From assembly GCA_022777285.1 (NCBI GenBank), contig JALFGN010000065.1, forward strand, positions 88,423 to 152,422: a stretch of 64,000 bases of DNA, given 5' to 3'. The notes beneath the pieces were generated by a model. That model saw only the letters and a list, made by a program, of their open reading frames with translations, was not told the DNA's origin and searched no databases. Shown piece after piece: positions 1-9,270 of the stretch. Both the position numbers and the translations under genes were made by a program. The DNA comes from Blautia sp. (GTDB lineage: Bacteria > Bacillota > Clostridia > Lachnospirales > Lachnospiraceae). Positions within the stretch are counted from its first letter, which is position 1. Every line of letters starts with the position of its first letter.

Positions 1-615
1 TAACAAAGAGGGAGAAGAATCTGCCTTTTCCAGAACTGCTTTTTGTATGGAAGCTTCCAGCGCATCCTCAGGTGTCTTTTTTTTCGGATAAACGGTAACA
101 TCCTTTTCCCAGAGAAGACTTTCTTCTCCTAAATACAGTTCACAGCGAAGCGTCACTGAAGAACCGTCTGCCTCCACGTAGTCACCAATCGTACCTTCCC
201 AGCTTAGCAAATCAGGGGAAGAAGTTGTCCAGAACAGGCGTACAGGAGAATCTGCCAATGTTTCAGGGAGGGAAAGGGGGTAGCGGATCTGATCAAGAGA
301 TTTGTTTTTTCCACAGATTACCGATTCCAGACAGGAAGAGGTATCTGTGAGAAGCTCCCGGGCTTTTTCCTGGGTGTAAGTTTTTTCAGGAACCCGGATA
401 CGGACTTCCTGAGTAGTTCCATCTTCGGTACGTGCAGTCAGTGTCTCTTCATAATCACCGGCGCCGTATTCCAGACGTTCCAGAGTCTGTGTAGGAGTTC
501 TGGTATGGTATTGCCACAAGGTGATTCCAAATCCAGCTATATTTCCGGTGAAAATCAGACTAAGACTTATGAGAAAAAGCTTCTTTTCTTCAGATATTTT
601 TGATTTAAACTTCAA
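1..615 (-). CDS. Unknown single-pass membrane protein of the Tad locus (3' end beyond window)
   Basis: This reading frame is not in the ORF track because its stop lies outside the window. It starts at a TTG that overlaps the end of the TadB-like gene by 11 bases, with AGGAGG about 10 bases upstream. The first ~12 residues are charged (KFKSKISEEKK). A hydrophobic helix (LFLISLSLIFTGNIAGFGI) follows, and then at least 170 residues without further membrane segments, presumably outside the cell. I do not recognise the family. It is not a second TadC-type F-domain protein, which would be expected at this place in a canonical tad operon. Its position as last visible gene of the operon suggests a role in pilus assembly or anchoring, which is inference only. 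Confidence 0.7.
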   Translation of the reverse strand, partial: MKFKSKISEEKKLFLISLSLIFTGNIAGFGITLWQYHTRTPTQTLERLEYGAGDYEETLTARTEDGTTQEVRIRVPEKTYTQEKARELLTDTSSCLESVICGKNKSLDQIRYPLSLPETLADSPVRLFWTTSSPDLLSWEGTIGDYVEADGSSVTLRCELYLGEESLLWEKDVTVYPKKKTPEDALEASIQKAVLEKADSSPSLL

Positions 616-1348
616 TTCCTGCCATCCTCCTGCCCCAGAAAAAAGCTCCGGCATATACAATGAGACAAAGGGTCATCAGAACAATACCGGCTGTATTGTG
701 ATAGAGAACATCCAGAAATCCGGGAGAAGTGATGCGCATATACAGAATGATACCAGCAGGCATCAGACTCATAAAATTGTGTTCCATTTTTCTTGCAGCC
801 AGCATAGCGTCAATTTCTTTTTTGGCATCAATTTTGTCTTCTATAATACGAACGCTTTGCTGCAGGGTTTCTCTCATGTTCCCGCCCATGCGTTTCGATT
901 GTACCAGAATCTGAGAAAAATTTCGGATATCCTCTACCTGACTTTTACATCCCAGGTCATAAAAAAGTTTTTCGACAGGTACACTCAGGCGCATTTGCGC
1001 AGCCATGTAGGTCAGTTCGCGTGTCATTTCGCCATCCGGACCATAAATGCGATCTAAATCTTTTCTTGCTTCCAATACAGCATTTTCAAGCGAATATCCG
1101 GCACAAACGGCTGTATTTATGGCATTGAGTGCGTCGCGAAATTGATGATGCAGGCGCTGTCTTTTTCGGACAAGCAGCTGGTGTCTGCGCATGGAAAGAT
1201 ACCAGAAGGGAAGAGGGAGAAGAAAAAAGAAAGTAATCAGACTACGATAACAGAGTTCGTTGATTACAACACAAAGGAGAATACTTTCTGCAAGGTAGCG
1301 GATCCATTCGAATGGTGTAAATGTATAGTTACTGTAAGAATTGTTCAT
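605..1348 (-). CDS. tadB: Type II secretion F-domain protein, TadB-like (Tad/Flp pilus inner-membrane platform)
   Basis: The 247-aa product has two N-terminal hydrophobic stretches. A cytoplasmic T2SSF domain follows (about residues 65-190; it includes RDALNAINTAVCAGYSLENA and a QSKRMGGNMRETL segment). The C-terminus is hydrophobic. In Tad systems TadB and TadC form the membrane platform driven by the CpaF ATPase. The ATG overlaps the cpaF stop by 4 bases (ATGA), so the two are translationally coupled. TadB rather than TadC is chosen because it lies directly behind the ATPase and from the N-terminal membrane layout. The partner TadC is not seen in this window. Confidence 0.85.
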   Translation of the reverse strand: MNNSYSNYTFTPFEWIRYLAESILLCVVINELCYRSLITFFFLLPLPFWYLSMRRHQLLVRKRQRLHHQFRDALNAINTAVCAGYSLENAVLEARKDLDRIYGPDGEMTRELTYMAAQMRLSVPVEKLFYDLGCKSQVEDIRNFSQILVQSKRMGGNMRETLQQSVRIIEDKIDAKKEIDAMLAARKMEHNFMSLMPAGIILYMRITSPGFLDVLYHNTAGIVLMTLCLIVYAGAFFWGRRMAGIEV

Positions 1349-2526
1349 AATTGAATACCAGCCCTTTCCAGTTTTTCTTTATGTTTCAGCAGGTTCTGTT
1401 GTTGAAGCCCTTTTCCTTCCTGATAAGTAAATAAAGGGTGCAGCAGAACCTCATCATTTTTGATTCCGTCCAGTTCAACAATTTCCATAACTTTGCGACT
1501 CTTGTCGCGCTGACGCCCAAGATATATGAAAAGGTCGAAACCGGCAGCAATCTGTCTGCGTATGGCACTCAGGGGCATATTCAGTTTCATGAGAACCAGT
1601 GTTTCCAGACGACTGATCATATCCGAACAACTGTTGGCATGAATCGTAGACATGCTTCCTTCCGAGCCGACATTCACTGCCTGAAGTAATTCATGGGCAT
1701 CGCTTCGGACTTCTCCTACAATAATACGATCCGGACGCATGCGAAGAGCAGTTTTCAGCAGATCGGTAACAGTGATCTCCTGTGAATGTTCAATATTAGC
1801 CATTCGGCATTCCATGCGGATCAGATTGGGAACTCCCTGAATCTGCAGTTCCGCATTATCTTCAATGGTGATAATTCGTTCATCTTTTGGAATATAAGCA
1901 GACAGAGCATTGAGGAAAGTAGTTTTTCCTGCACCGGTTCCGCCTCCGATCAGAATGGTATATTTGGCTTTTACAAGAGAAATGAGCATATGTAAAGCCT
2001 CTTTTGTCAAGCTTTGTTTTTCCAGAAGTGTATCCATGGTAATGGGATCTTTGGGGAATTGGCGGATGGTAAGTACCGGACCATCCAGCGCAACTGGAGG
2101 GATGACCACATTAACCCGGGAGCCATTTTCCAGACGTGCATCTACAATCGGATGGAGTGTGTTGATGACACGGTTGCAGCGAGATACGATCTGCTGAATC
2201 ACATCATCCAGTTTCTCTTTAGAAGTGAAGGTTTTATCCCATGGAAGAATACGACCATTTCGTTCAATAAATATATGATTCCAACCATTTACCATGATTT
2301 CTGTGATATCTGTATCTTCCAGAAGTTCCTGAAGTACATCCAGTTTTCTCACAGAACGAAAGAGTTCTTTTTGCAGCTGCATTTTCTGATTCAGACTGAG
2401 TCCGTAATTTCGCCCTTCTGTCAAAAGTAATTCGTCAATCAGATCCAGAACTTCTTCGTCGCTGGATTCCCATATCGTGTCCAGCTGTTCCATAAGTTTT
2501 TCTTTAAGGATTGAAAATATTTCCAT
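1345..2526 (-). CDS. cpaF: CpaF/TadA-type secretion ATPase
   Basis: This hexameric type II/IV secretion ATPase would power Flp pilus assembly in the cytoplasm. The sequence shows an N-terminal helical domain, a Walker A motif (GGGTGAGKTTF), the family Glu/Asp box (ITIEDNAELQI), a Walker B region (RIIVGEVRSDAHELLQA) and the His box (STIHANS). The track ORF opens with a TTG and a nearby ATG. I start at the second ATG (MEIFSILKEKL) because AAGGA lies 8-9 bases before it, giving 393 aa, the usual size. The start lies inside the 3' end of the CpaE-like gene (23-base overlap), which indicates coupling. It forms an operon with the prepilin peptidase and TadB. Confidence 0.93.
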   Translation of the reverse strand: MEIFSILKEKLMEQLDTIWESSDEEVLDLIDELLLTEGRNYGLSLNQKMQLQKELFRSVRKLDVLQELLEDTDITEIMVNGWNHIFIERNGRILPWDKTFTSKEKLDDVIQQIVSRCNRVINTLHPIVDARLENGSRVNVVIPPVALDGPVLTIRQFPKDPITMDTLLEKQSLTKEALHMLISLVKAKYTILIGGGTGAGKTTFLNALSAYIPKDERIITIEDNAELQIQGVPNLIRMECRMANIEHSQEITVTDLLKTALRMRPDRIIVGEVRSDAHELLQAVNVGSEGSMSTIHANSCSDMISRLETLVLMKLNMPLSAIRRQIAAGFDLFIYLGRQRDKSRKVMEIVELDGIKNDEVLLHPLFTYQEGKGLQQQNLLKHKEKLERAGIQL

Positions 2527-3535
2527 AGGCATGTTCCTTTCCAATCAGTTCTTTTCTCACTGCTTCTCCAAAAGAGCCTTTTGTGAGTCCATAGGGCCAG
2601 TTTCCGGGTTCTGTGAAAGAGGAAGGGGATGGAAGCAGAAGCTTTCTGGTTTTTTCGAGAATTTCCTGTTCTCCCGATTGTTTCATACAAGTTTCGTATT
2701 GCTGGATTTTTTCCGCAGATGGTCTGTCTTTCAGGATGGGCATATAGATTTGTCTGCATTTCCGCAGCAGAAGAATAGAAGAGGAAATGTTTTCTCCAAA
2801 ATCAATGATTACTGTATGATAATTGCTTTCTCCTGCAATGTGCTGCAGAAGTCCGTCGTACTCTTCCTCTGTAACAGACCAGATATCTTCGGGTACGAAA
2901 ACCGGCGGGATGTAATGAAGCGTTCCTGTCTGATGGATAAGAGAGGCGAGCAGAGCAGTTGTATTTTCTTTTTTCTGTCGGAGATGATAAAAGAAATCTC
3001 CCAGATTTCTGGGGTATTTTATTGCAAAGAGAGATTCGAATCCAGAGCAGGATTCCAGATTGAGATATAAAACCGGATATCTTTCCGATAGAATCTGACT
3101 GGCTGCAAGGGCGAAAGATGTTTTTCCGCATCGGTTTACAGGAGAATAGACGCCAAGAAGCTCAAGATTTTGTCGGGCATTTGTTTCCGGAATACAGGAA
3201 GGAAAATGAGTTCCCATAAGAGTCAGCAGTTCCTGAAGAATTTCTGTGCAGGATTGATATTTTGAAATATTTGGATAATCACAGAGGGAAGAGGGACCTT
3301 CCTCCAGAAGTACGATCATTTTACCCTGAAAGGCATCACGAATGCAGGTTTCCAGGCTGTTTTCAGCTGCAAGTACCAGGGCGACTTCATGAATTTTTCC
3401 ATATTCGCAGAGCTTTTGTGGATTTGTAAATGCCATAAATTCCAGAGAGAGTCTGCACTTTTGTTTTAACCAGGAAGTCAGGCGGCAGGCAAAATCTTCT
3501 TCTTTATCGTATACAGCAAGGATTTTCTTTTTCAT
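2504..3535 (-). CDS. CpaE/TadZ-like pilus localisation ATPase
   Basis: The 343-aa protein has an N-terminal receiver-like region (MKKKILAVYDKEEDFACRL, ~1-110) without obvious phosphorylation-site conservation. The C-terminal half is MinD/ParA-like, with a deviant Walker A (GVYSPVNRCGKTSFA at ~128) and a later hydrophobic strand ending in an acidic residue (HTVIIDFGE). CpaE/TadZ proteins place the pilus machine at the pole. The track ORF is much longer, but its first ~140 residues overlap the prepilin peptidase in another frame. The ATG at 3535 has GGAGG 9 bases upstream and overlaps the upstream stop (TAATG), so the shorter start is preferred. The ATPase half lacks the fully canonical Walker B, so its activity is uncertain. 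Confidence 0.8.
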   Translation of the reverse strand: MKKKILAVYDKEEDFACRLTSWLKQKCRLSLEFMAFTNPQKLCEYGKIHEVALVLAAENSLETCIRDAFQGKMIVLLEEGPSSLCDYPNISKYQSCTEILQELLTLMGTHFPSCIPETNARQNLELLGVYSPVNRCGKTSFALAASQILSERYPVLYLNLESCSGFESLFAIKYPRNLGDFFYHLRQKKENTTALLASLIHQTGTLHYIPPVFVPEDIWSVTEEEYDGLLQHIAGESNYHTVIIDFGENISSSILLLRKCRQIYMPILKDRPSAEKIQQYETCMKQSGEQEILEKTRKLLLPSPSSFTEPGNWPYGLTKGSFGEAVRKELIGKEHAYGNIFNP

Positions 3536-4044
3536 TAATAAAATCCTCCCGCATAGAGCATAATACCAAGAAAAACAGGAACAGTAAAATGAAAATGTTC
3601 GGCTCTGGAACCGGGTTTCATGTAAGGAATAAAACGGCGATTCCGGCTGCAGGCCCGGATATAACGTAAAAAATAAGAAAGACGTTCGGAAAGATTGCCG
3701 CAGGCCATAAGAAATGCAAAAGAAAGAAGTGCACCAAGAAGAAAACTGCAGATCATACTGCGCAGAATCGTTCCGGTGCCAAGAAGGCCGCCAAGAACAG
3801 AGAGTAATTTGATATCTCCTGCACCCATCATACGAAATAAAAACAGAGGAAACAGAAGAAGCAGAGGGAGAAGCATGCCTTTCAGAAAAAGAGGCAGTCC
3901 ATCGAGACCTCTTGCGTGAAGCTGATAGCCGGCGCCTATTCCGAGACCCAGCCAGATCCATTCATTTGGGACTTTTTCTGTAAACAGATCTGTGCAGACA
4001 GCACCTGCGGACAGAAAAAGTGCCAGTTGTGTCTGTAAACACAT
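3535..4044 (-). CDS. A24 prepilin peptidase (TadV/CpaA type)
   Basis: This 169-aa polytopic membrane aspartic protease would cleave the leader of Flp prepilins at the inner membrane. The two catalytic aspartates are visible: one in the N-terminal TDLFTEKVPN segment, one in the GAGDIKLL motif (GxGD). It lacks the N-methylating zinc domain, as is normal for the TadV subfamily. The ATG at 4044 follows a GAGGTG box; the track start (GTG, three codons earlier) sits inside that box. It is the first gene of the leftward tad operon. No pilin gene is visible, so the pilin is expected beyond the left edge or elsewhere. Confidence 0.88.
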   Translation of the reverse strand: MCLQTQLALFLSAGAVCTDLFTEKVPNEWIWLGLGIGAGYQLHARGLDGLPLFLKGMLLPLLLLFPLFLFRMMGAGDIKLLSVLGGLLGTGTILRSMICSFLLGALLSFAFLMACGNLSERLSYFLRYIRACSRNRRFIPYMKPGSRAEHFHFTVPVFLGIMLYAGGFY

Positions 4045-4094
4045 AAAAAACACCTCGCTAAAATGAAAATAAAAAATAGAAAATGGGGAACAAT

Positions 4095-4106
4095 GACCGA
4101 TCGGTC
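4095..4106. promoter_or_regulatory. 12-bp perfect palindrome just downstream of the tad promoter
   Basis: GACCGATCGGTC is fully self-complementary and would lie about +10 to +21 of the tad transcript. The ACCG..CGGT core resembles TetR-family operators (inference). A related palindrome with the same core lies at a similar place in front of plsC. Confidence 0.45.
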
Positions 4107-4122
4107 TGACTTGATGAATTTG

Positions 4123-4151
4123 ATTATATACGGTCTTTTAAGGGATGTCCA
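4123..4151 (-). promoter_or_regulatory. Sigma-A promoter of the tad operon
   Basis: Reading the minus strand, TGGACA (4151-4146) and a perfect TATAAT (4128-4123) are separated by 17 bases. It lies about 75 bases upstream of the prepilin peptidase start. Confidence 0.75.
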
Positions 4152-4287
4152 GAGAAAAACAGACAAAAATTTCTTTTTAGCAACCATTCACAAAATTACT
4201 ATTTGCAATACGGACAGTTTTCAGTTAAAATAAATATTATACAATTAGGTGGGCAGAAAATTTGTCCATTGCTGAAGGAGAATAGCC

Positions 4288-4902
4288 ATGGGTGTAATTG
4301 TATTTTTAGGTGACAGTATAACAGATGCGGGAAGAACCACTTCATGTCCGCCTCTTGGGGCAGGATATGTAAGAGAATTTGCTTCTGCATTAGGTGAAAG
4401 AGAGAATACCTGGAATATCTTTAATGAGGGAGTAGACGGTTACATTACTGAACGGGTAGCCAAAGACCTGCGCAGTGACTGTATTGCGTTGCATCCGGAT
4501 TACGTAAGTATTCTGGTAGGAATTAATGATGTAGGGCTGATTGTGGAGGCGGATGTGTCAGAACAGGAAAAACTGTATATGCTGGAAGACAGTATCCGTG
4601 CATACCATGAGATGTTATTTGACTTATCAAGAGAGACCGAGGCCGAGATCATTACTCTGGAGCCTTTTATCTTTCCAAAGGAAGGAAAGTATGAAGATTG
4701 GTTGCCCTGGCAGAAAAAGATGTCCAAGAATATAAGGAAACTGGCACGTAATTATCATGCAAAGTTTATTCCTGTTCAGGAACCATTGGAGCGGGAAATA
4801 GAAAAACGCGGACATGATGCCATTACTACCGACTGCATTCATTTAACTGAAACCGGTCATAAAATTCTGGCTGAAATTGTCAGAGAAGGATTTAAACTTT
4901 AA
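4288..4902 (+). CDS. SGNH/GDSL-family hydrolase (esterase/lipase-like)
   Basis: The 204-aa cytoplasmic protein has no signal peptide. Block I is GDSITDAGR with the catalytic Ser. A later GIND segment matches block III, and DCIHLTETGH near the C-terminus supplies the Asp-x-x-His pair. This is the complete SGNH catalytic set, so an active carbohydrate- or lipid-ester hydrolase is likely. The substrate cannot be told. A GAAGGAG box precedes the ATG. The gene is monocistronic, divergent from the tad operon and closed by a strong terminator. Confidence 0.88.
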   Translation: MGVIVFLGDSITDAGRTTSCPPLGAGYVREFASALGERENTWNIFNEGVDGYITERVAKDLRSDCIALHPDYVSILVGINDVGLIVEADVSEQEKLYMLEDSIRAYHEMLFDLSRETEAEIITLEPFIFPKEGKYEDWLPWQKKMSKNIRKLARNYHAKFIPVQEPLEREIEKRGHDAITTDCIHLTETGHKILAEIVREGFKL

Positions 4903-4946
4903 AAAAACGCTGTACGGAGAAACATGTTCATCCGCACAGCGTTTTT
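4903..4946. terminator. Bidirectional intrinsic terminator
   Basis: AAAACGCTGT / ACAGCGTTTT arms with an inner CGG/CCG pair are flanked by A and T runs. It ends both the hydrolase transcript and the convergent histidine kinase transcript. Confidence 0.85.
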
Positions 4947-4959
4947 GTGTAAGAGGATT

Positions 4960-7329
4960 TTAAGGCTTGGGAAAGACGATCTGAACCGTAAATAAGTCAG
5001 CATCTGTTAAGACTTCCAGTGTACCGCCCTGCAGTTCTGTGAAACTTTTGGCAATTGCCAGTCCAAGACCGCTTCCTTCTGTATTTCTGGAGACATCTCC
5101 ACGTACAAAACGTTCTGTAATTTCAGAAGGATTAAAATTCAGTTCAGAAGCAGAAATATTTTTCATAGTTATAGATACGCAGGCTTCTGCGTCTTTCACA
5201 TCAATATAAGCTCTGGTTCCAGGCATGGCATATTTTGTAATATTCACCAGAAGATTCTCGAAAATCCGATAAGTTTTCTGACCATCCAGCGAGAGTATGA
5301 TTTTTTCTTCCGGAAGATGCCAGCGGAAATACACATCGGAAGAATCTATGTTTTCAGAAAGTTCCAGTTTTACCTGCTGTATGAGATTTATGAGATCTAC
5401 ATCTGCGAGATTCAGGGTAATGGTCCGACTGGTAGCTTTACTGATCTCAAATAAATCTTCGATGAGAAGCTTCAGACGGGCAGATTTCTGATCCAGAATA
5501 TCAATATAATGTGCACGTTCCTCTTCCGTAATCGATTCCTGTTTCAGAAGATCCACGTAGGTAATGATTGCTGTAAGAGGCGTTTTTAAATCATGGGATA
5601 CATTGGTGATTAATTCGGTTTTCATTTTCTGGCTTTTTACTTCTTCGTCTACAGCCTTTCGGAATCCGCTCTGGATTTTAATAATTTCTTCCCGGAATGG
5701 TTCAAAGATTCCCAGGTCTTCCGGAATGGTTCCATTGAGATTTCCTTCTGCCAGTTGATTGGTGGCATCTAACAGGTGACTGTATTGATCTTTTAAGTCA
5801 TTGCTGTATTTTCGAAGCAGAAGAAACAAAGCAATCGAGTATACGACCAGCGCTGCAATTCCCCAGAACCACATAAGACTGATAAAACCAAGAATAATGA
5901 AGTTGATCAGAACAATTTTGATCAGAGATTTGGTAGTATCGTCTTTCAGGTTCAGGTGAAGAAGGCTACTGTAAGTTCTTCGGAAAAGTTTTTTTGTCCA
6001 AGGCCAGATCCGATAGATAAGTACACGTTCCTTAATATAGTTTTTTGACCCCATAGTGAACAGGAAACGCATGCATCCGGCTGCCCAGTAGACAGAAGCA
6101 AACATTGCTGTCCATCCTGCGAATCCCCACAGATACTGAAGGGCAGAAGCAAGACTGTCATTCATTCCGATACTGGTCATCACATTAAAAATGGACTGAT
6201 TACTGAGAAAGTGACTGTCCAGTGATACGATTATGCCAAAGACCAAAAAGAACAATGGAATTGCTGCAGCCAGTTCAAACGGTGCATGAAAGATTTTCTC
6301 ATTGCCTGTTTCAAGCGGACGGATAAAAGGAAGCAGAAGTGCAGCTCCTGCTACCAGAGCCATGAGAGTAAGAAAAACAATAAAAAGATCTTCTGTCTGT
6401 GAATGTACGCCTGCAATAGAAAGAAGTTCCATGTCATCTGCAGTCATACTGTCAAAATCGGATCTATTCATAAGATAAACGTAAGTACGTCCCTGAGGCT
6501 TCTGAAAAGGAGCAGTCATTCCGTAACTAATGTTAAAATCAGAGCAGGGTGTCTGTCTTGCGGCTTCATTCAGTACTTGTGAGCCATTGGTAGATTTTCC
6601 GGAAAAAAATTCCGAGGAAGAGATACTTCCGTTCTGATCGTAAGTGATGACTGCGCCGAAAGCATAATCGGATCCAAGCTGATCCTGTTTCATTCCATCC
6701 AGGATGGTATAAATATTGTCTGAGGTATTACTGTCCAGAATTTTTCCGGAAGCATCTCTTACCTGATATTTCACATAAGAGCGAAGAGTAGAAAAATTAT
6801 AATTCCAGTCGGAAAAAACATATAGAAAATCATTATAAGAATTCATAATCGCTTCCTGAGAAGTATATCCTTGTCCGTTGACATCATTTCGGTATTTGTT
6901 ATGCGGGTAATTGTCATAATTCAGTTCGGAGGATGACAGTTCTGAATTTCCTGTTCCCGCTGTTTCTGCAGTTACTTCTTCTGTGGCTGTCTCTGTTTTT
7001 TCCTCTGCTGTTTTTTCACTTTTTTCTTTTTCGGAATCTTTCTGGTCTGTTTCTGATGTCTTTTTGTTTACCAGTGCAGAAGGAAAGAAAACATCAAAGG
7101 GAGATAAAATCTCCGAGGTTTTTCTCTGTTGTTCTTCTGCGTAAAGTACGTAATTACTGCCAATCAGAGTAGACAGAAAAGAGGAGGAATGTAACTGAGT
7201 AATCAGATTCCGGTTCTGTCCTCTGACATAATGAGGACGAATGACCATCATTGCCAGAGAAGGCAACAGTATGATGAGTAAAATCAGTCCTACGGCAAGT
7301 TTATGATATTTTTTCGATTTTGTATCCAA
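4960..7329 (-). CDS. Large multi-pass sensor histidine kinase
   Basis: The 789-aa kinase has a first helix at ~12-30 and an extracellular region of roughly 280 residues with a Glu/Lys/Thr-rich linker. Five or more further helices follow (~310-505), then a HAMP-like linker, a HisKA box (VSHDLKTPLTAIITYVDLL), an N box (ENLLVNITKYA) and a G box (GSGLGLAIAKSF). The ATPase core resembles VanS-type kinases. The start is a TTG that overlaps the response regulator gene by 29 bases; no better in-frame start lies close by, so the first residues are uncertain. With the OmpR-type regulator it forms a two-component system whose signal is unknown. The many helices suggest membrane or wall sensing (inference). 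Confidence 0.88.
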   Translation of the reverse strand: MDTKSKKYHKLAVGLILLIILLPSLAMMVIRPHYVRGQNRNLITQLHSSSFLSTLIGSNYVLYAEEQQRKTSEILSPFDVFFPSALVNKKTSETDQKDSEKEKSEKTAEEKTETATEEVTAETAGTGNSELSSSELNYDNYPHNKYRNDVNGQGYTSQEAIMNSYNDFLYVFSDWNYNFSTLRSYVKYQVRDASGKILDSNTSDNIYTILDGMKQDQLGSDYAFGAVITYDQNGSISSSEFFSGKSTNGSQVLNEAARQTPCSDFNISYGMTAPFQKPQGRTYVYLMNRSDFDSMTADDMELLSIAGVHSQTEDLFIVFLTLMALVAGAALLLPFIRPLETGNEKIFHAPFELAAAIPLFFLVFGIIVSLDSHFLSNQSIFNVMTSIGMNDSLASALQYLWGFAGWTAMFASVYWAAGCMRFLFTMGSKNYIKERVLIYRIWPWTKKLFRRTYSSLLHLNLKDDTTKSLIKIVLINFIILGFISLMWFWGIAALVVYSIALFLLLRKYSNDLKDQYSHLLDATNQLAEGNLNGTIPEDLGIFEPFREEIIKIQSGFRKAVDEEVKSQKMKTELITNVSHDLKTPLTAIITYVDLLKQESITEEERAHYIDILDQKSARLKLLIEDLFEISKATSRTITLNLADVDLINLIQQVKLELSENIDSSDVYFRWHLPEEKIILSLDGQKTYRIFENLLVNITKYAMPGTRAYIDVKDAEACVSITMKNISASELNFNPSEITERFVRGDVSRNTEGSGLGLAIAKSFTELQGGTLEVLTDADLFTVQIVFPKP

Positions 7330-8014
7330 CTCCCCACACCACCTTTAAATATTTTGGTACCTTAGGGTTGATCTCTATTTTTTCGCGGATATTACGTACA
7401 TGGACCATAACGGTTTCTGTATTGACAGCCCGTTCATTCCATACACGTTCATAAATTTCATCCGCAGAGAAAACCCGTCCGGGATTTTTGATCAGCAATA
7501 GAAGAATGCGGAATTCCATGGGAGTCATTTTTACAAGAGCACCATCCACCCGAACCTCAAAGGTCGTTTCATTTACTTCAAGTCCTCCGATCGTATAAAC
7601 AGAATCGGCATTTTCTGCTTCCTGTTTCTGCAGTTTTTCCATGAAACGTTTGTAACGGCGAAGCTGCGAGTTGACTCTTGCCATAAGTTCCATAGGGGTA
7701 AATGGTTTTGTGACATAATCATCTGCACCAATGTTCAATCCCATAACCTTATCTACTTCTTCAGACTTGGCGGAAAGCATGATGACCGGAAAGTCATATT
7801 TTTCCCGAAGCTTCATAGTCATCGTGATGCCATCCATACAGGGCATCATAATGTCTACGATGGCCAGATGAATCTCCTCTTTTTCCAGAATATCCAGACC
7901 TTCCAGTCCGTTTTCGGCCTGGAATACCTGATAACCCTGGCTGCGCAGATAGATTCCTACGGCTTCCCGAATATCTTTGTCATCTTCCACAATTAATATA
8001 TGGTTTACTTCCAT
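7301..8014 (-). CDS. OmpR/PhoB-family response regulator (VanR-like)
   Basis: The 237-aa protein has an N-terminal receiver (acidic pair EDD near residue 10, phospho-acceptor in AIVDIMMPCMDG, conserved Lys in DDYVTKPF). A C-terminal winged helix follows (about 140-237, ending VWGVGYKIEK). AGGGGAG stands 7 bases before the ATG. It is cotranscribed with the downstream kinase through an overlap. aroC lies upstream on the same strand, 83 bases away, with a candidate promoter between them. Confidence 0.92.
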   Translation of the reverse strand: MEVNHILIVEDDKDIREAVGIYLRSQGYQVFQAENGLEGLDILEKEEIHLAIVDIMMPCMDGITMTMKLREKYDFPVIMLSAKSEEVDKVMGLNIGADDYVTKPFTPMELMARVNSQLRRYKRFMEKLQKQEAENADSVYTIGGLEVNETTFEVRVDGALVKMTPMEFRILLLLIKNPGRVFSADEIYERVWNERAVNTETVMVHVRNIREKIEINPKVPKYLKVVWGVGYKIEKIS

Positions 8015-8047
8015 GGTAAATCTCCCCTCTTTTGCTGTTCTGGTATC

Positions 8048-8075
8048 AGTATAGGATACAAAATGAAAAAGTCAC
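8048..8075 (-). promoter_or_regulatory. Candidate promoter of the response regulator/kinase pair
   Basis: On the minus strand GTGACT (8075-8070) and TATACT (8053-8048) are 16 bases apart. The -35 is weak, so this is a moderate prediction. Confidence 0.4.
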
Positions 8076-8097
8076 AGGATAGAAATCGAAAGAAAAT

Positions 8098-9204
8098 CTA
8101 AAGTTTTTCAAAAAAAGTTTTTATCCGGTCTATGCGGCTGGTCATGGATGCCAGCATAGAATCAAGAATCGTAAGGGCTGCCATGGATTCTACCACTACA
8201 ACTGCGCGTGGAACAATAATGGGATCATGACGTCCTTTGATAGAAATATCCAGTTCTTCTCCGGATCTGGTAACACTTTCCTGAATGGATGCAATGGATG
8301 GAGTCGGTTTGAATGCAGCGCGGATGATAATCGGGGTTCCATCACTGAGTCCACCGGTGATTCCACCAGAATGATTGGTTTTTTTCCATACATTTCCCTC
8401 GTTATCCATACGGTAGGCATCGTTGTTATGTAAACCATCAGAAGAAGCGACACGAATACCGTCACCGATTTCAAAAGATTTGACTGCACCGATGGAAAGG
8501 ATGGCTTTTCCAAGATTTGCATTGAGTTTTTCAAAAACCGGTTCTCCTATACCGGCAGGAACGCCGGTGATTTTGCATTCGATCATTCCGCCGGCAGAAT
8601 TTTTTTCACTCATACATTTTTCCAAATATGCAGAAGCTTCTTTTGCAGCGGCAGCATCCGGCATGAAAAGTGCATTGTTTTGGATTTCTTCAAAATCAAA
8701 GAGATCCCGGTTAATGGAAACAGGGCCTATAGACAGTGTGTAAGCACAGACTTCTACACCCAGTTCTCTCAGAATCTTAGCAGCGACTGCACCGGCGGCT
8801 ACACGTCCGATGGTTTCCCGGCCGGAAGAACGTCCACCGCCTCTGTAGTCACGAAAACCATATTTTACATCATAATTCCGGTCTGCATGTCCGGGACGGT
8901 AATAGTTTGCAATTTCGCTGTAGTCATGAGAGCGCTGGTCTGTGTTTGCCACTATGAGAGAGATGGGGGTTCCGGTTGTTTTACCTTCAAAAACACCGGA
9001 AAGAATCTCCACACGATCTGATTCTTTTCTTTGGGTGGTGTATCGGGACTGGCCAGGTTTTCTTCGATCCAGATAAGCCTGAATATCCTCTTCACATAGT
9101 GGAAGTCCCGCGGGGCAGCCATCGATGACTACGCCGATTCCTGCACCGTGAGATTCTCCCCAGGTGGTGATTTTAAATATATTTCCAAAAGTTGAACCAA
9201 ACAT
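8098..9204 (-). CDS. aroC: Chorismate synthase
   Basis: It converts 5-enolpyruvylshikimate-3-phosphate to chorismate with reduced FMN, the last shikimate-pathway step. Family signatures are GESHGAGIGVVIDG at the N-terminus, RGGGRSSGRETIGRVAAGA in the middle and RHDPIIVPRAVVVVE near the C-terminus. The track ORF carries 26 extra residues. The ATG at 9204 (MFGSTFGN) matches the family N-terminus and has an AGGAAGG box, giving 368 aa, the usual length. No other aro genes are adjacent. Confidence 0.96.
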   Translation of the reverse strand: MFGSTFGNIFKITTWGESHGAGIGVVIDGCPAGLPLCEEDIQAYLDRRKPGQSRYTTQRKESDRVEILSGVFEGKTTGTPISLIVANTDQRSHDYSEIANYYRPGHADRNYDVKYGFRDYRGGGRSSGRETIGRVAAGAVAAKILRELGVEVCAYTLSIGPVSINRDLFDFEEIQNNALFMPDAAAAKEASAYLEKCMSEKNSAGGMIECKITGVPAGIGEPVFEKLNANLGKAILSIGAVKSFEIGDGIRVASSDGLHNNDAYRMDNEGNVWKKTNHSGGITGGLSDGTPIIIRAAFKPTPSIASIQESVTRSGEELDISIKGRHDPIIVPRAVVVVESMAALTILDSMLASMTSRIDRIKTFFEKL

Positions 9205-9270
9205 AAGTAATACCTTCCTGTTCTTGATTTTTTTGTTTTTTAATATAACATGTTTCAGAGGAAAAATCCA

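Noticed and set aside
3536-3961. N-terminal ~140 residues of the 485-aa track ORF before CpaE
   Set aside because: It overlaps the prepilin peptidase in another frame; a strong ribosome binding site and ATG at 3535 give the normal protein.
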